Assembly (NCBI GenBank): GCA_012064385.1
Contig: QRDG01000139.1
Location: 289,480-353,479, forward strand
From: Puccinellia tenuiflora
Taxonomy: Eukaryota; Streptophyta; Magnoliopsida; Poales; Poaceae
DNA length: 64,000 nt
Reading direction: 5' to 3'
Under the pieces are notes generated by a model. The model was given only the letters and a program-made list of their open reading frames with translations, ran no database searches and was not told the DNA's origin. Positions 18,329-29,758 of this stretch are shown here, piece by piece (position 1 is the first letter of the stretch; the number at the start of each line of letters is the position of its first letter). The position numbers and the translations under genes were made by a program.

Positions 18329-21319
18329 TGTAGCGACTCGACCCAATAATATGGATCTCGTCTATGAGTATAGTGCTAGTCCCGGATCGACTCGCTAGCA
18401 CACTCATTACAAATGAAATATCAAAGCACAATGCGTCTTTATTACATCGAAATGATCCAGAATAACAAGAATCCTTACATCTTTGCATAGCATTGACGCT
18501 AGCACAAAATAACTTTATTGAATAAAAGCACACAGCGGAAATTAAACGATAATGAAGCTCCAATCAACTCGTGCCACAGGCGTACGTGTCGGGTGTAGCT
18601 TCAAGACCTACGTAATATCGTACCTGCAATAGTGCAATTGCAGCCGTTCGCGAATACGGTCAGTACATTGGGATTTGTACTGGCAAGTGAGCAAGTTATT
18701 AATTATACTCTAGTCTACCTAGCAACTACATGCAATTTGGGCTAGGTGGACTTGAAGGCTCTTTGCATAAAAGCAATTTTATCCTATCAATTTGATAAAC
18801 AATTTTACAACAAAAGTAAACAATCATTGGACACTGATAGAAACCAGTGCTCCTACCCTTTGGTTCACCCATCAAATTTTAATTACAGAAATTGGAATGA
18901 GTGAGAACTCTTGTAGGATCTAGTCTAGTTGGCTCAAATTGTCCGTAACCGGGGACACGGCTAAGTACTTAGATTTAAACTCTCGAGAGTGTTGTACACT
19001 TTACCCACATGGTCTATCTAACCCCATTTACCTAAACACACAATTTGTATATAGGTTGGGAGAAAGCTAAACCGAGACCGTTGGGTAGTAGACCCTCAAG
19101 CCATCCTCCGCACCGTACCGAACCTACTACGCTACATCTCTGGCTACGGGGACCCGAGTGCCTACTACTTATTTAGTCAAGACGATGCCCATATCTATTT
19201 CGACATGTGGTTGTACTCGTAAGCTACTAAACATGACTCCACAATTATTCTCGGGAACCTGGGTGGCCGTTCACAAGTGCACCTACTCAGATACTACGGA
19301 CCTGAGCAGCCACTCAACTATTCCCACCAATACCGACCAGTTACCACCCAGATATCAAATTAAATTAATGTTGTTTTATTAGATTTGCAAAAGAAACATC
19401 TAAGTCTACAACATCAATCTCATATTGTGATCCCACAACCACGTCTAAGCAACTAAGCAAATTTTAACGGTGGTTTCATGGTGGAACTAATCTACAAGGA
19501 TACATATGGTAACTCACTTGGGGTTTAGTGAATCACCTAATAGCATAGCATACAATTCAACTCCTACACATGCATATCTACAAAAATAGGACTAGATGCA
19601 TAGTAGGAAAATAATAGGAGGTATGGTTGCATCACTTGCCTTAATCCTCGTAGGGGTTCACACAATCCTCACAATTGCAGCAACAGTCACAATCGTCGTT
19701 CTCTACACGATTACACGTTCACAACAATAAGAGACAAGGCAAACATACACATATGCATGCATGACATGTTAATTGAGCACAAAACATTAAATTTAGTTCT
19801 CTGGATTATATGATGCATGAGAAAAACTTTTAATGCAACAATCCAAGTTAAGATCGAGTTAATGTTGAATAAAGGGTTAAACAAGGATTCACTAATAAAA
19901 TTTCGATAAATAGTTCACAAAATTTAAGTTTAATGTTCTCTGGACAGAGGGTTTAATTTTAAAAAAGTTAGCCGAAGAAAATATTTCAATTAGATCTATA
20001 GATAAAAAGTTATTAACAAAATACCAATTAACAAGATTTAGAAATTACAGTACATAAAAATAGTTTAAAAGTTAAATATTATTTTAGATCTGGGTAGATA
20101 TTAATTTTCTACGAATTTTGGTATAAAGATCATAATTTTCCGAGTTACGGTTAGAGAGATATGAATTTTGCAAAATTTGGCAATTCTCTGGAATTTTAAT
20201 TCGGGAAAAACGGAGAAGATTCCATTGCGGGGGCTAGCGCTGACGCAGGCAGACACATGGCACGATCTGACTGGCCTGTACCCCTTCACATAAGTGATCT
20301 GTTATGATCCGTCCGATCGAGATCTGACGGATCTGGGTGATTTGCACCTGGGAACACGGTGGTGCTCACCTTGCGGCGTGGACGTCGAGGCTTCCGGCGT
20401 TCCGTCGACTCCCTTGCTCGGTGATGATGTCCAGCAGGTTGATGAGCTCATGTTGGTGTCGGGTATGTCCTCGTTGGTGGCTCACGGTGCTCCAAACGAC
20501 GGTGACGGTGGAAACTCGTGCTCAGATCCGTCGGTGCTCCGGCGAAGATTTCGAGAGCTGTAGATCTCCGTTGCAAAAGAAATATGAGCCGGATGCGAAA
20601 TTGATAGGGGAATTAGAAAGACAAGGTTTGAGGTGCTGGATTTTACGGTGGTGGCGAAGATCTAGCTCGGAACCTTCAGTGGCGGCGGCAGCGGACGTCG
20701 ATCGCGTTCCCGAGCTCGAACTCGAGCTAGGGTTTGGAAATTTTGGTGGAGATCGTGTCACGGGGTAGGGGGTTTATATAGGTGTCGAGTCTTGGCCGAG
20801 GGGTCAAGAGTTTGTCGAGATTTTTCTGGGAACGGAGTCTTGCCCGGTTCGGAGACCTTCTGTCGAACAGGTTGCAGGCAGGAAAAAAAGAAAAGGAAAG
20901 AAAAGAAGGATGGGCCGGCCTGTGCGAAAAAAAAAAGGTTGGGCCGGCCTTGGCTGCGCGTGCGCGGTGAGCTGGTTGGGCTGCGGCCCAACTAGCTTGC
21001 CCGCTCGTATTTTTTTTCTTTTCTGTTTTTCTGTTTTCTTTATAACTTTTGAATTTGAACTCAGAATTGAGTCAAACCACTTTTGAAAAATTTGTAAAAT
21101 TGCCCTCTGTCATATTTGACTATAAAAGGGTATTTTTGCACAAAACCCCAAGCCTATATAATTAGCTTGTTGAATTTGCTATAACTCAAAATAGAGTTTA
21201 GGGTTTATTTTTTTTGGGAAAAGATGCAAACGAGCAAATGCAAATTTTTCAAATGATGCCATGATGAAATGCACATGCTCTAAATGCAAAACATCCAAAT
21301 AAAAGATTGGGATGTTACA
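18329..21319 (-). mobile_element. Solo LTR of a long-LTR chromovirus (2,991 bp) in exon 5
   Basis: It opens TGTAGCGACTCGACC and closes GGGATGTTACA. The exon resumes seamlessly after it (TGC CC then G AAA GAG). It shares features with the 3-kb LTRs at 56117-59122 and 60977-63861: the block GGGGACACGGCTA, the block CACTCTCGAGAG, the segment GCATCACTTGCCTT, and the total length. It has no internal coding region. The flanks TGCCC and GAAAG do not match, so no target duplication is visible. Confidence 0.7.
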
Positions 21320-22058
21320 GAAAGAGCCTGAACGTCTGGTGGACGAGTTGTCCAGAGCACCAGGCTATATGCGTCTGTGGAAACAATCTTCAATGAGGAG
21401 AGCCTCCACCAGGATCTTGGCCTTAGCCCACAGCTACTATCCAACTGTCTTAGAGCCAGCAATGCTTACAATGGGGAAGCCTGAGCAACATGAGGATGGG
21501 AAACCTTTTACCCAGGACGACTTCAAGGCCGAAGAAAAATTGGTGCGGCCATATGCTTGCGAGATTGCCAATAAGATGGACCCTGAGGTATGGGTTCATC
21601 ACTATGATTTGGAGAACAAAAGAGTCGCTCCAGAAACTCCTCAGATAGTAAACTTTGGCCGCCCATCACAGGATCCAGCTGGTGTATTCTCTTCTTCTGC
21701 CGGTCCGAGCTCATCGTCGCCGGCGGCTCCTGTTCAAAGTGCTGAGCCCACTCTGAAGACACCTGCTGCGCCCACTCCTTCTAGAGTTGTCTCTGGAGAC
21801 GCTCAGAAACAAGCTGAGCTTGCTAAGCACATGAAGAGTCCCAAGGGTACTGGCTTTCACATGAAGAGAGTCGCCACCAAGCCTCCATTGAAGCCGACTC
21901 CTCCTTCTGCTGCTCAAGGACAAGACAAATCTCCTTTGAAGAAGGGCTCCTCAACTCCTGCTGTTCAAGCAAAGGACAAGTCTCCTGCTAAGAAGGACTC
22001 CTCGACTCTGGCTAAGGAGTCGACTCCTCTTGAAGACAATCCCTTGAATGACTTTTGA
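21320..22058 (+). pseudogene. Antisense accessory gene, inner element B: rest of exon 5
   Basis: This continues exon 5 after the solo LTR and ends at TGA (22056-22058). The encoded C-terminal part is helical at first (RLVDELSRAPGYMRLWKQ, ILALAHSYYPTVLEPAML). It becomes a tail rich in Lys, Ser and Pro with repeats of KDKSPAKK, somewhat like a linker-histone tail. Exon 5 totals 866 nt here against 821 nt in the outer copy, a difference of 15 codons. Confidence 0.8.
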
Positions 22059-22647
22059 TTATTATGTAATGCTGTGCTGTTGGTATCTAAACTCTGTAGT
22101 AATGCACTACTAGTAGTTTTAAACTATGTAGCTTATTAGCTATTTTGAGTTGTAATGATGCACTACTGGTGCTTTTAAACTATTTAGCTTGTTACCTATT
22201 TTGAATTTGTGCCAATCGGCTTGGTTCTTATAACCCGTCTAGTTTTTCACTGATGAATAAGTAGGCCCTGCATGACTTCTCTTACAGTTTGTGCTGACAG
22301 GTTCTTAACTCATATGTTCCTTAGGATCCATAAGAGAGAGAAACAAGTCATGCCTGTAGATAGATCATATTGTGCAGGATGCATCTGACTTACCAGTGAA
22401 AGGACTAGGAAAAGTTTGGCTACTGTGCCGGGTCCAAGAGTTTAAGCTTAACTTTTTTCACTGAAAAGCAAGCCCCCAAGAACCTGATGATCAAAATTTA
22501 AAGAACAAAGCGCACTCACTGGGTGACTCGACTAAAGGACTCATGTTCACAAAAGCCGGCTTTATTTCATTTGATCATAACAATGCGATTACATCTAGGC
22601 ATGGCTCACTGGGTTCTCTGCCTTGCAACTCATAAAACTATTACAAC
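22059..22647. other. Convergent 3' ends of antisense gene and pol, inner element B
   Basis: The + strand antisense gene and the - strand pol converge on this 589-bp gap. It contains another PPT-like complement, AAGCAAGCCCCCAAG (about 22466-22480). The corresponding outer interval is 33155-33715. Confidence 0.6.
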
Positions 22648-25600
22648 TTAAGTATAATATGGACGCAACTGAGCTATGTTCCAAGGCCTCTTTGCCTCTG
22701 CATAAGGATCTAGTGTGTGAGCTGTATCAGCTCCTTTGCCTACACTTGCCGGCTCTCGCACATCCATTAGATAGTACGACCCGTTGTTCAGATTCTTGCT
22801 TATGACGAACGGTCCTTCCCATGGTGGAGATAACTTGTGCATCCCTTCCTTATTCTGGACGAGGCGAAGCACTAAGTCTCCTTCTTGGAAAGTCCGGGTC
22901 TTGACTCTGCGTGCGTGATATCGCCGCAAGTCCTGCTGATAAACTGCTGATCTCTCAAGGGCTAACTCCCTTGCTTCCTCAAGTGCATCGACCGAGTCCT
23001 GGCGGGCGAGTTCGTTTTCCGTCTCAACGTAATTGGCGACTCGTGGCGAGTCATGCAACAAGTCGCTTGGCAAGACAGCTTCTGCTCCATACACCATGAA
23101 GAAAGGTGTGAAGCCAGTGGATCTGTTAGGAGTCGTCCTGACGCTCCAAAGTACTGCTGGTAACTCCTCAACCCAAGACCCGGCGGCTCTCAGCAAAGGG
23201 ACTCGGAGCCGAGGCTTAATTCCCTTCAGCAACTCCTGATTTGCCCTCTCTGCTTGTCCATTGGACTGTGGATGTGCCACTGAGGCTAGGTCGAGTCTGA
23301 TGTTGTTCTCACCACAAAACTTGGCCATCTCCCCAACTGATAAGTTGGTACCATTGTCTGTGATGATGCTATGAGGGTATCCAAAGCGTGTTGCTATTTT
23401 CTTGAAGAATCTCACAGCTGATGCACCGTCGACTCTGCTGACGGGTTCCACTTCCACCCACTTGGTGAACTTGTCAACTGCTACTAGCAGATGGGTCTTC
23501 TGACAAGGCGACTTTGAGAAGGGGCCCACCATGTCGAGTCCCCAAACTGCAAACGGCCAAGTGATATGGATGGTTCTGAGTTCTTGAGCTGGCACGTGGT
23601 CTTGCCTTGCGTACCTTTGACATCCATCACAGACTCGAACTATCCTCTCTGCATCTAAATGTGCTGTCAACCAAAAGAACCCGTGTCTGAAAGCTTTTGA
23701 CATCAAGGATCTAGTGGATGCATGATGACCACAATCTCCTGCATGAATCTCTTGCAATATTTGCTTGCCCTCTTCTGGAGATACACATCTCTGGTAGACT
23801 CCAGTGACGCTTCGTCTGTACAACTCGCCATTAATGACTGTGTAGGACTTGCATCGCCTGATGAGTTGCTTTCGCTTGATTTCATCCTTTGGGAGTTCAC
23901 CCCGCAGGAGATATGCTAGGTAGGGCTCTGTCCACGTTGGGATTGCTCGTGTTGCTGCTACAAGTGCCGACTCTGGGTCTGGAAAAGCTAACTCCTCCTC
24001 TGTGGGCAACTTGACTGAAGGGTGATGGAGTTCATCCAAGAACACATTTGGTGGTACTTTCTCTCGACGAGAGCCGAGTCGTGATAACGCATCAGCAGCC
24101 TCGTTCTTGCGCCTGTCAATATGCTCCACTTGATAACCAGAAAAGAACCCGGCTATCTGTTCGACTGCTCTTCTATAAGCCGCCATGTTTGCATCCTTTG
24201 AGTCCCAAGTTCCAGATACTTGCTGAGCTACAAGATCCGAGTCTCCAAAGCACCTGATACGCTTGATGTTCATCTCTTTGGCCAAACGCAGGCCATGTAG
24301 CAAAGCCTCATACTCTGCCATGTTGTTTGTACAATCAAAGTGTAACTGAAGGACGTATGCTAACTTATCTCCCTTAGGCGATGTTAACACCACGCCGGCT
24401 CCTGAGCCTTCTAACTGTCTGGACCCATCAAAGTGCATTGTCCAATACTTGGTGCAAGGGGTACTTGGTGAAGATGTAAAATCTGTCCAATCATTGACAA
24501 AATCAACCAAAGCTTGAGATTTGATCGCTGTCCTTGGCTCATATGTGATATGATAAGGACCCAACTCAATTGCCCACTTGGCGACTCGCCCTGTTGCCTC
24601 TCTCTTGCGTATAATATCTGCCAGCGGTGCTGAACTCACCACCTTGATTGGATGCTATTGGAAATAATGCTTTAGCTTTCTACTTGCAAGAAAAACTCCG
24701 TAGACCAACTTCTGCCACTGTGGGTACCTTTGCTTTGACTCTGTGAGAACTTCACTGATATAGTAGACAGGTCTCTGCACTGGGTACTCCTTTCCTTCCT
24801 CTGATCGTTCCACCACTACTACTGCACTGACAACTCTCTCGTTGGCAGCTACATATAATAGCATGGGCTCCTTATCTGTAGGAGCTGCGAGCACTGGTGC
24901 TGTTGACAAAGTTTTCTTCAACTCCTCAAAAGCACGGTCAGCTTCTTCATCCCATAGGAATTTATCTGACTTCTTCAGGAGTCGGTAGAGAGGACCAGCC
25001 TTCTCCCCGAGTCTTGAAATAAACCTGCTCAGCGCTGCCACACATCCAGTGAGCTTTTGAACGTCCTTCAGACAAGTCGGTTTCTGCAAGTTATGGACAG
25101 CCTTGATTTTCTCTGGATTTGCCTCAATGCCTCTCTCTGAAACAATGAAGCCTAGGAGTTTGCCCGCAGGGACTCCAAAGACACACTTGGTTGGATTGAG
25201 CTTCATCTTGTACTTGCGTAGGTTATCAAAGGTTTCTGTCAGGTCTGCTATCAGAGAGTCGGCCTTCTGAGACTTGACCACCACATCATCTACATAAGCA
25301 TGAATATTCCTTCCAATCTGTTTCTTGAAACAATTCTGAATACATCTCTGATATGTAGCTCCTACGTTCTTGAGTCCAAAGGGCATTGTTGTGTAACAAA
25401 ATGCTCCAAAGGGCGTAATGAAGGACGTCTTCAGCTCATCCTCTATGTTGAGTCTGATCTGATGGTACCCTGAATAGGCATCCAAGAAACAAAGCAACTC
25501 TGACCCCGCTGTGGAGTCGATGATCTAGTCGATACGAGGTAATGCGAACGGGTCCTTAGGGCAATGCTTATTAAGGCCCGTGAAGTCGATGCACATACGC

Positions 25601-26940
25601 AACTCTCCTGTCTTCTTTGGCACTAACACTGGATTGGCCACCCACTCTGGGTGAAAGACCTCCTCGATGAACTCGGCTGCGAGGAGCCGAGCCACCTCCT
25701 CTCCTATGGCTTTCCTCCTGTCATCATGAAACTTGCGCAGACCCTGCTTAACTGGTCTTGCATTAGGGTTAACATGTAAGCTGTGCTCGGCGAGTTCTCT
25801 CGGGACTCCTGGCATGTCAGATGGCTTCCATGCAAAGACATCCCGATTCTCACGGATGAACTCGACGAGCGCGCTTTCCTATTTATCAGAGAGGTGTGCC
25901 CCAATGGTGAACTGCTTGGAAGAATCACCAGGGGTAAAGTCGACTTGCTTTGTGTCCTGAGCTGACTTGAACTTCATCTTCTCCTCTGTGGCCGGTTTCT
26001 TAAGGACCGAGTTGTCCTCCGGGTCCACATTTGCCTTGTAAAACTTCAGCTCCTCTTGAGCACAAGCTGTCTCAGCCATAGCTGCATCACCTAACTCGCA
26101 CTCCAATGCCATCTGTCTGCTGCCATTAACTGTAATGACTCCTGCTGGACCTGGCATCTTGAGCTTCAAGTACACATAACACGGCCTGGCCATAAACTTA
26201 AAATATGCAGGTCGACCAAAAAGAGCATGATATGGGCTCTTAAGATCCACTACCTCAAAGGGCATAATTTCTGAATGAAAATTCTCCACTGTGCCAAAAG
26301 CAACCTCAAGATAAATCTTACCAATGGGCTTGGCCGACTTCCCTGGTACTATCCCATGGAACACTGTCTCTGTTGGAATTAGCTGTCTATCTTGCAGCTG
26401 CATCCTCTTGAATGTGTCATAATATAAGATGTTGATACTGCTTCCACCATCCATAAGCACTTTGTTTAATGTATAGCCCCCAACTTGAGGTGCTACTACC
26501 AAGGCTAGCTGCCCTGGCTCGTCGACTCTTGGAGGATGATCTGCCCGACTCCATGTGATGGTTTGCTCTGACCACCTGAGCCACTGTGGAAGGGCCGGCT
26601 CTACTGCATTAACTGCTCTAACTTTCAACTTCTTGGAACGCTTGGACGTACTAGTTGTGAAGACATGGTAGCTGCCACGACTCGGGTTGTGCTGCCGAGT
26701 TGTGACATAATACTGACCATTGCCATCATTGAGCTGCTTCGGGTTCTGCTGGAACCCGCCCTGCTGGTTACCTCCTCCTTGAGGTTGGTTTGAATTATTG
26801 CCGGCTCCTCCACCGTTATTGCCGGGTCCTCCGGCTCCATTGTTTCCTCTATAGCCACCATTGTTGTTACCTCCTCCTGGCCCTTGGAACCTGGCGCGCT
26901 GCAGATCTACGCACTGTCCCAATGTATGACCGCATCTAAC
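22648..26940 (-). pseudogene. pol of inner element B: PR-RT-RNH-aRNH-INT with three TAG stops
   Basis: One frame runs from 26922 to 22648, interrupted only by TAG at 25879-25881, 25525-25527 and 24655-24657. The outer copy has CAG and GAG at the latter two. The order is a Gly/Asn/Gln-rich linker; aspartic protease with MDGGSSINILY (about 26450); reverse transcriptase with CFLDAYSGYHQIR and the catalytic YVDDVVVKS; and a first RNase H lacking its first Asp (LLYVAANERV). A second RNase H follows, with FDGS, NMAEYEAL, GDSDLVAQQ and NEAADALS. Integrase has CDGCQRYA, then the D-D-E residues in GLDMVGPF, ITDNGTN and NGQAERANQ, then a GPF/Y-like module (KLSPPWEGPF). Two RNase H domains are the hallmark of the Tat lineage. 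The upstream part is out of frame with gag by one base at about 26937. Confidence 0.93.
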
Positions 26941-27868
26941 CGTTCTTGGCGTGCTTAGGGCATGGAATTCTCAAGACCTCCTCTGTGCTTGGAGTACGGC
27001 CTTGATATCCACCAGAATTATTGTCCTTGCGTCTGACTCCAGTGTTTGTGTTGGCCACTAGGTCAGAGTTGTCTCCATACGGCCGCTTGCCACCTTGATT
27101 CTGGTTCTGACTCTGACCGTTGCCACCTTGTCCTTTAGTCCCTTCCTCCTGATCCTTTGTTTTGTCTGTGGCAGCATGCTTATTAGCACCTGCCATGATC
27201 TCACCAATCGTAAGGGGAATACCTTGATTCAGGCTCTCCTTCATACGACCTAGCTTCCAACTCAAGGGATTGTAACTGCAATTTCTCTCCATCGCCATTA
27301 ACACTGAAACTGGTGGGAGTCCTTGTGAGGAGTTAATGATCTCCGAGACTCGCTTCATCCAGTGCCTTGCTGACTCGCCCTTCCTCTGGACACACCGCTC
27401 CAGGTCCTCGATGGTGCTGAGTTTTTTGCATGTGCCCTGGAAGTTCTGAATAAAAGCCGCCTTCAATTGCTCCCAAGAGTTGATTGACCTAGGAGGCAAG
27501 TTGCGCATCCAAACCTTGGCTGCTCCCTCCATCATAAGATACATGAACTTGGCACACAGGTTACCTGTGGCATTGCGAATACTCATTGCCATCTCGTATG
27601 TACCCAACCAAGAGGTCGGGTCCATGTTGGGCTCATAGTTTGGAACCTTGCGCGGCTCCTTGAAACTGCTGGGTAAGGACTCGGACCTGATGGCATCAGA
27701 CAAACACTCTGGTCCTGTTAATGCTGGGGAAGCACCAGGAGAAGTCACCTCCTCGTGCACCCGGGTTGGCTGAGGCGGGTTGGCTGCACCCACTAATGCT
27801 CTGTCCCTCTCTGCCTCCCGAGCTCTTGCTGCTTCTCTTTCTCGTTGTTGCCTTGCTTCATCAACCAC
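26936..27868 (-). pseudogene. gag capsid region of inner element B
   Basis: This encodes about 310 residues with a retrotransposon gag core: DPTSWLGTYEMAMSIRNATG, then GAAKVWMRNLPP, then SWEQLKAAFIQNFQG and RCVQRKGESARHWMKRV. A zinc-finger-like end, CPKHAKNG, is cut by TAG at 26936-26938. Reading one base out of frame continues into CGHTLGQC, so a single inserted base probably separates gag from pol. The 5' end is also frameshifted against the preceding ORF. Confidence 0.85.
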
Positions 27869-29154
27869 TAGCTGAGCCGTGAAGCAGTTGGCATGTTTGC
27901 ACGATTCCTCACTAGCTCACGACGCCTTGCACTCGTAGAGTTGGCCGGGTTGGACTCACCGTGCCGACTCCCCGTACCTGAGTTAAAGGGTGTTGAGTGT
28001 AGCCTACTTGCATCTGGAAAAGTTGGATACAAAGCTTGCTGAGTTAAAGCTGTCTTCAGTAGCTCGATAGCCTCACGAGTCTCCTGTCCTGCTGGTCCCT
28101 CTGGTACCACAATATTCTCCAATCTCAGAGTCGCCGCATGAACATTGTCCATAGGATTAGAGTAATGTCCCTCTGGAGTATGAAATCTGTTAGGCTGAGA
28201 CCCTAAGCCACCAGTTGCTCCTCCTCCGACTCCTCCTTCAGGCGGTGGTCCGTTGGTACGGCTGCCTCCCGATCCTTCTGGGGGTGGTGGTGGTGGTGGT
28301 GGTGGTGGTGGTGCTCCTCCGGCTCCTCCTGCGGCGCCTCCTGCTGCCGCTGAGCCTCCCAGTCCGGCTCCTCTGCCTGGACCATTAGGTGTGGTGAATA
28401 AATTGGTTGGATTGATGTGGACTCCATCATGCAAGCGACTCCTGGCTCTGCGGTGTTGAATTGAAGTAAGCTCCTCGCGGCGCCTCCGCACAACTTGAGC
28501 TTCATCCTGGACTCGGGCCCGCTCTTCGGCCAATCTACGATTTGCTTCTGTGATATCAGCTAGTTGCCTCTCCAACGCAGTACGAGCATTGGTTAACTCA
28601 GCCGCCCTCTCTGCGGCATTACTTGCATTAATTTCCTTTGTCAACAGAGTCGGATCAAACTGATTCCCAGTGTTTCCAGACATGTAGACTCCCACAACAC
28701 GAGCGCGTACTGGCGACTCCTCATAATCCTCTTCCTCTATCCCATACCCAAGCCGATCTTCAAACAAGGGTAGGATGGACTCTGAATCTGCATCATAATC
28801 TGAATCTGACTCTTGTAGCATCTCTGGTTTCTCAGCTAGGGGTTCCTCAGACTCGGCGATGATGCCGACCTCTGAAGTTCCGACCGACTCCTCGCCGTCG
28901 GACTCGACGACGACGGTTGGCTCTGATACTGACTCCGCCGAGTTCACGCGAAGACCCGACGCGCAAACCATCCCGACGAACACGTTGATTCCTCCAAAGA
29001 CAAGCTGGTAGCCTTCGTCGACTTCATTCATCTCCGAAGTCCAGCCTGAGTCATCGATCTCGGTCTCTCCATGCTCATCCGTGTAGACCCGCCCGATGGC
29101 GAGTTTCTCCATAGCCCGACGAGCAGCTCCAACGATCTCAACTCCTTTTGTCAT
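27868..29154 (-). CDS. N-terminal gag-region ORF of inner element B
   Basis: It starts at ATG 29154, seven bases after the PBS, and encodes about 428 residues. The N-terminal half is acidic (DGEESVGTSEVG, ESDSDYDADSES). A coiled coil follows (RTALERQLADITEANRRL). A Gly/Pro-rich stretch includes a run of 11 Pro and ends in RRRELVRNRANMP. It ends at TAG just as the capsid frame opens. A lost one or two bases near 27870 would join them, so this is probably the N-terminal part of the original gag. I do not recognise a catalytic domain. Confidence 0.6.
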   Translation of the reverse strand: MTKGVEIVGAARRAMEKLAIGRVYTDEHGETEIDDSGWTSEMNEVDEGYQLVFGGINVFVGMVCASGLRVNSAESVSEPTVVVESDGEESVGTSEVGIIAESEEPLAEKPEMLQESDSDYDADSESILPLFEDRLGYGIEEEDYEESPVRARVVGVYMSGNTGNQFDPTLLTKEINASNAAERAAELTNARTALERQLADITEANRRLAEERARVQDEAQVVRRRREELTSIQHRRARSRLHDGVHINPTNLFTTPNGPGRGAGLGGSAAAGGAAGGAGGAPPPPPPPPPPPEGSGGSRTNGPPPEGGVGGGATGGLGSQPNRFHTPEGHYSNPMDNVHAATLRLENIVVPEGPAGQETREAIELLKTALTQQALYPTFPDASRLHSTPFNSGTGSRHGESNPANSTSARRRELVRNRANMPTASRLS

Positions 29155-29160
29155 CGTAGG

Positions 29161-29178
29161 CCCCACGGTGGGCGCCAA
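29161..29178 (-). other. Primer-binding site of inner element B
   Basis: In element sense TTGGCGCCCACCGTGGGG follows the 5' LTR by one base. The same 18 bases lie at 38772-38789 in element C. I do not assign the tRNA. Confidence 0.8.
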
Positions 29179-29179
29179 C

Positions 29180-29753
29180 TGTCGTGGGGTTGTCACGGCA
29201 AGTTCTTCCTCAGGGAAGATGAGTTTCGGGGCCATTGATGACTGAAGTACGTAGGAACGGTTAATCTCGCCAAGGAACAAGGATTTACCCAGGTTCGGCC
29301 CCTCTGATTCGAGGTAAAGACCTACTTCCTGCTTCTATGTTATTGCTCTTGAGTATATCTCGATTACAAGGGCCCGGCTCCCACAACTCAGGAGCCGGCG
29401 ACTTCTCTCCGGTGGCTAGGGTTTCTCTCTACTGGTTGAAGCTTATCTCTTGGAACTCATCGATCTAAGGTCCAGGACCCCGCTTATAAAGGCTGCCGGG
29501 TCCCTGGACTTACAACTTACACCGAGTCACACTAGAACACGGAGTCCTACTCTACGCCTTGGTCTTCCAAGTTAGACTCCGGGTTGTACTTGGACTCCTT
29601 CTTCGGGTGAGCCTCTTTCTCCACACGGGCCTTGGTCGGCTTGTCTCCAGCCCAGCCCATGTGACTTGTCTCGTGACTCGGCATTGGCCTTCTTGGTCTT
29701 GGCGGGTCTACTTTCCGGGTCCATGGGCCTACCTATAAAGTATCCCCCCATCA
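29180..29753 (-). repeat. 5' LTR of inner element B (574 bp)
   Basis: It opens on + with TGTCGTGGGG and closes CCCCATCA. It is preceded by the PBS complement and followed by the AGCAT duplication. Confidence 0.95.
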
Positions 29754-29758
29754 AGCAT
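29754..29758. other. Target site duplication AGCAT, right copy
   Basis: This is the partner of 14739-14743. The antisense exon 1 of the outer element continues at 29759. Confidence 0.95.

Larger units (their letters stand above)
14744..29753 (-). mobile_element. Inner element B: full-length Tat-lineage Gypsy (15,010 bp incl. solo LTR)
   Basis: Two 574-bp LTRs flank the element, with AGCAT duplicated on both sides. In minus orientation the order is LTR (29180-29753), PBS (29161-29178), gag region, protease, reverse transcriptase, RNase H, second RNase H, integrase (to 22648), the antisense gene (3' end at 22058), PPT and LTR (14744-15317). The two LTRs differ by one base by eye (CCCCCTATCA against CCCCCCATCA). 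With the usual grass rate of 1.3e-8 per site per year, that is an age of tens of thousands of years. Pol nevertheless carries three nonsense codons. About 820 bp of the antisense gene's 5' end is deleted relative to the outer copy. Confidence 0.95.

Noticed and set aside
26930..26945. Programmed frameshift between gag and pol
   Set aside because: Other Tat-type elements usually encode gag-pol in one frame, and this copy has further stops and a second frameshift. A simple inserted base is more likely.
28253..28459. Glycine-rich + strand frame
   Set aside because: It is the complement of the proline-run coding sequence of the gag-region ORF.
29155..29280. Start of the gag-region ORF inside the LTR
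   Set aside because: The frame is open into the LTR and across the PBS. The ATG at 29154, just after the PBS, is the reasonable start.
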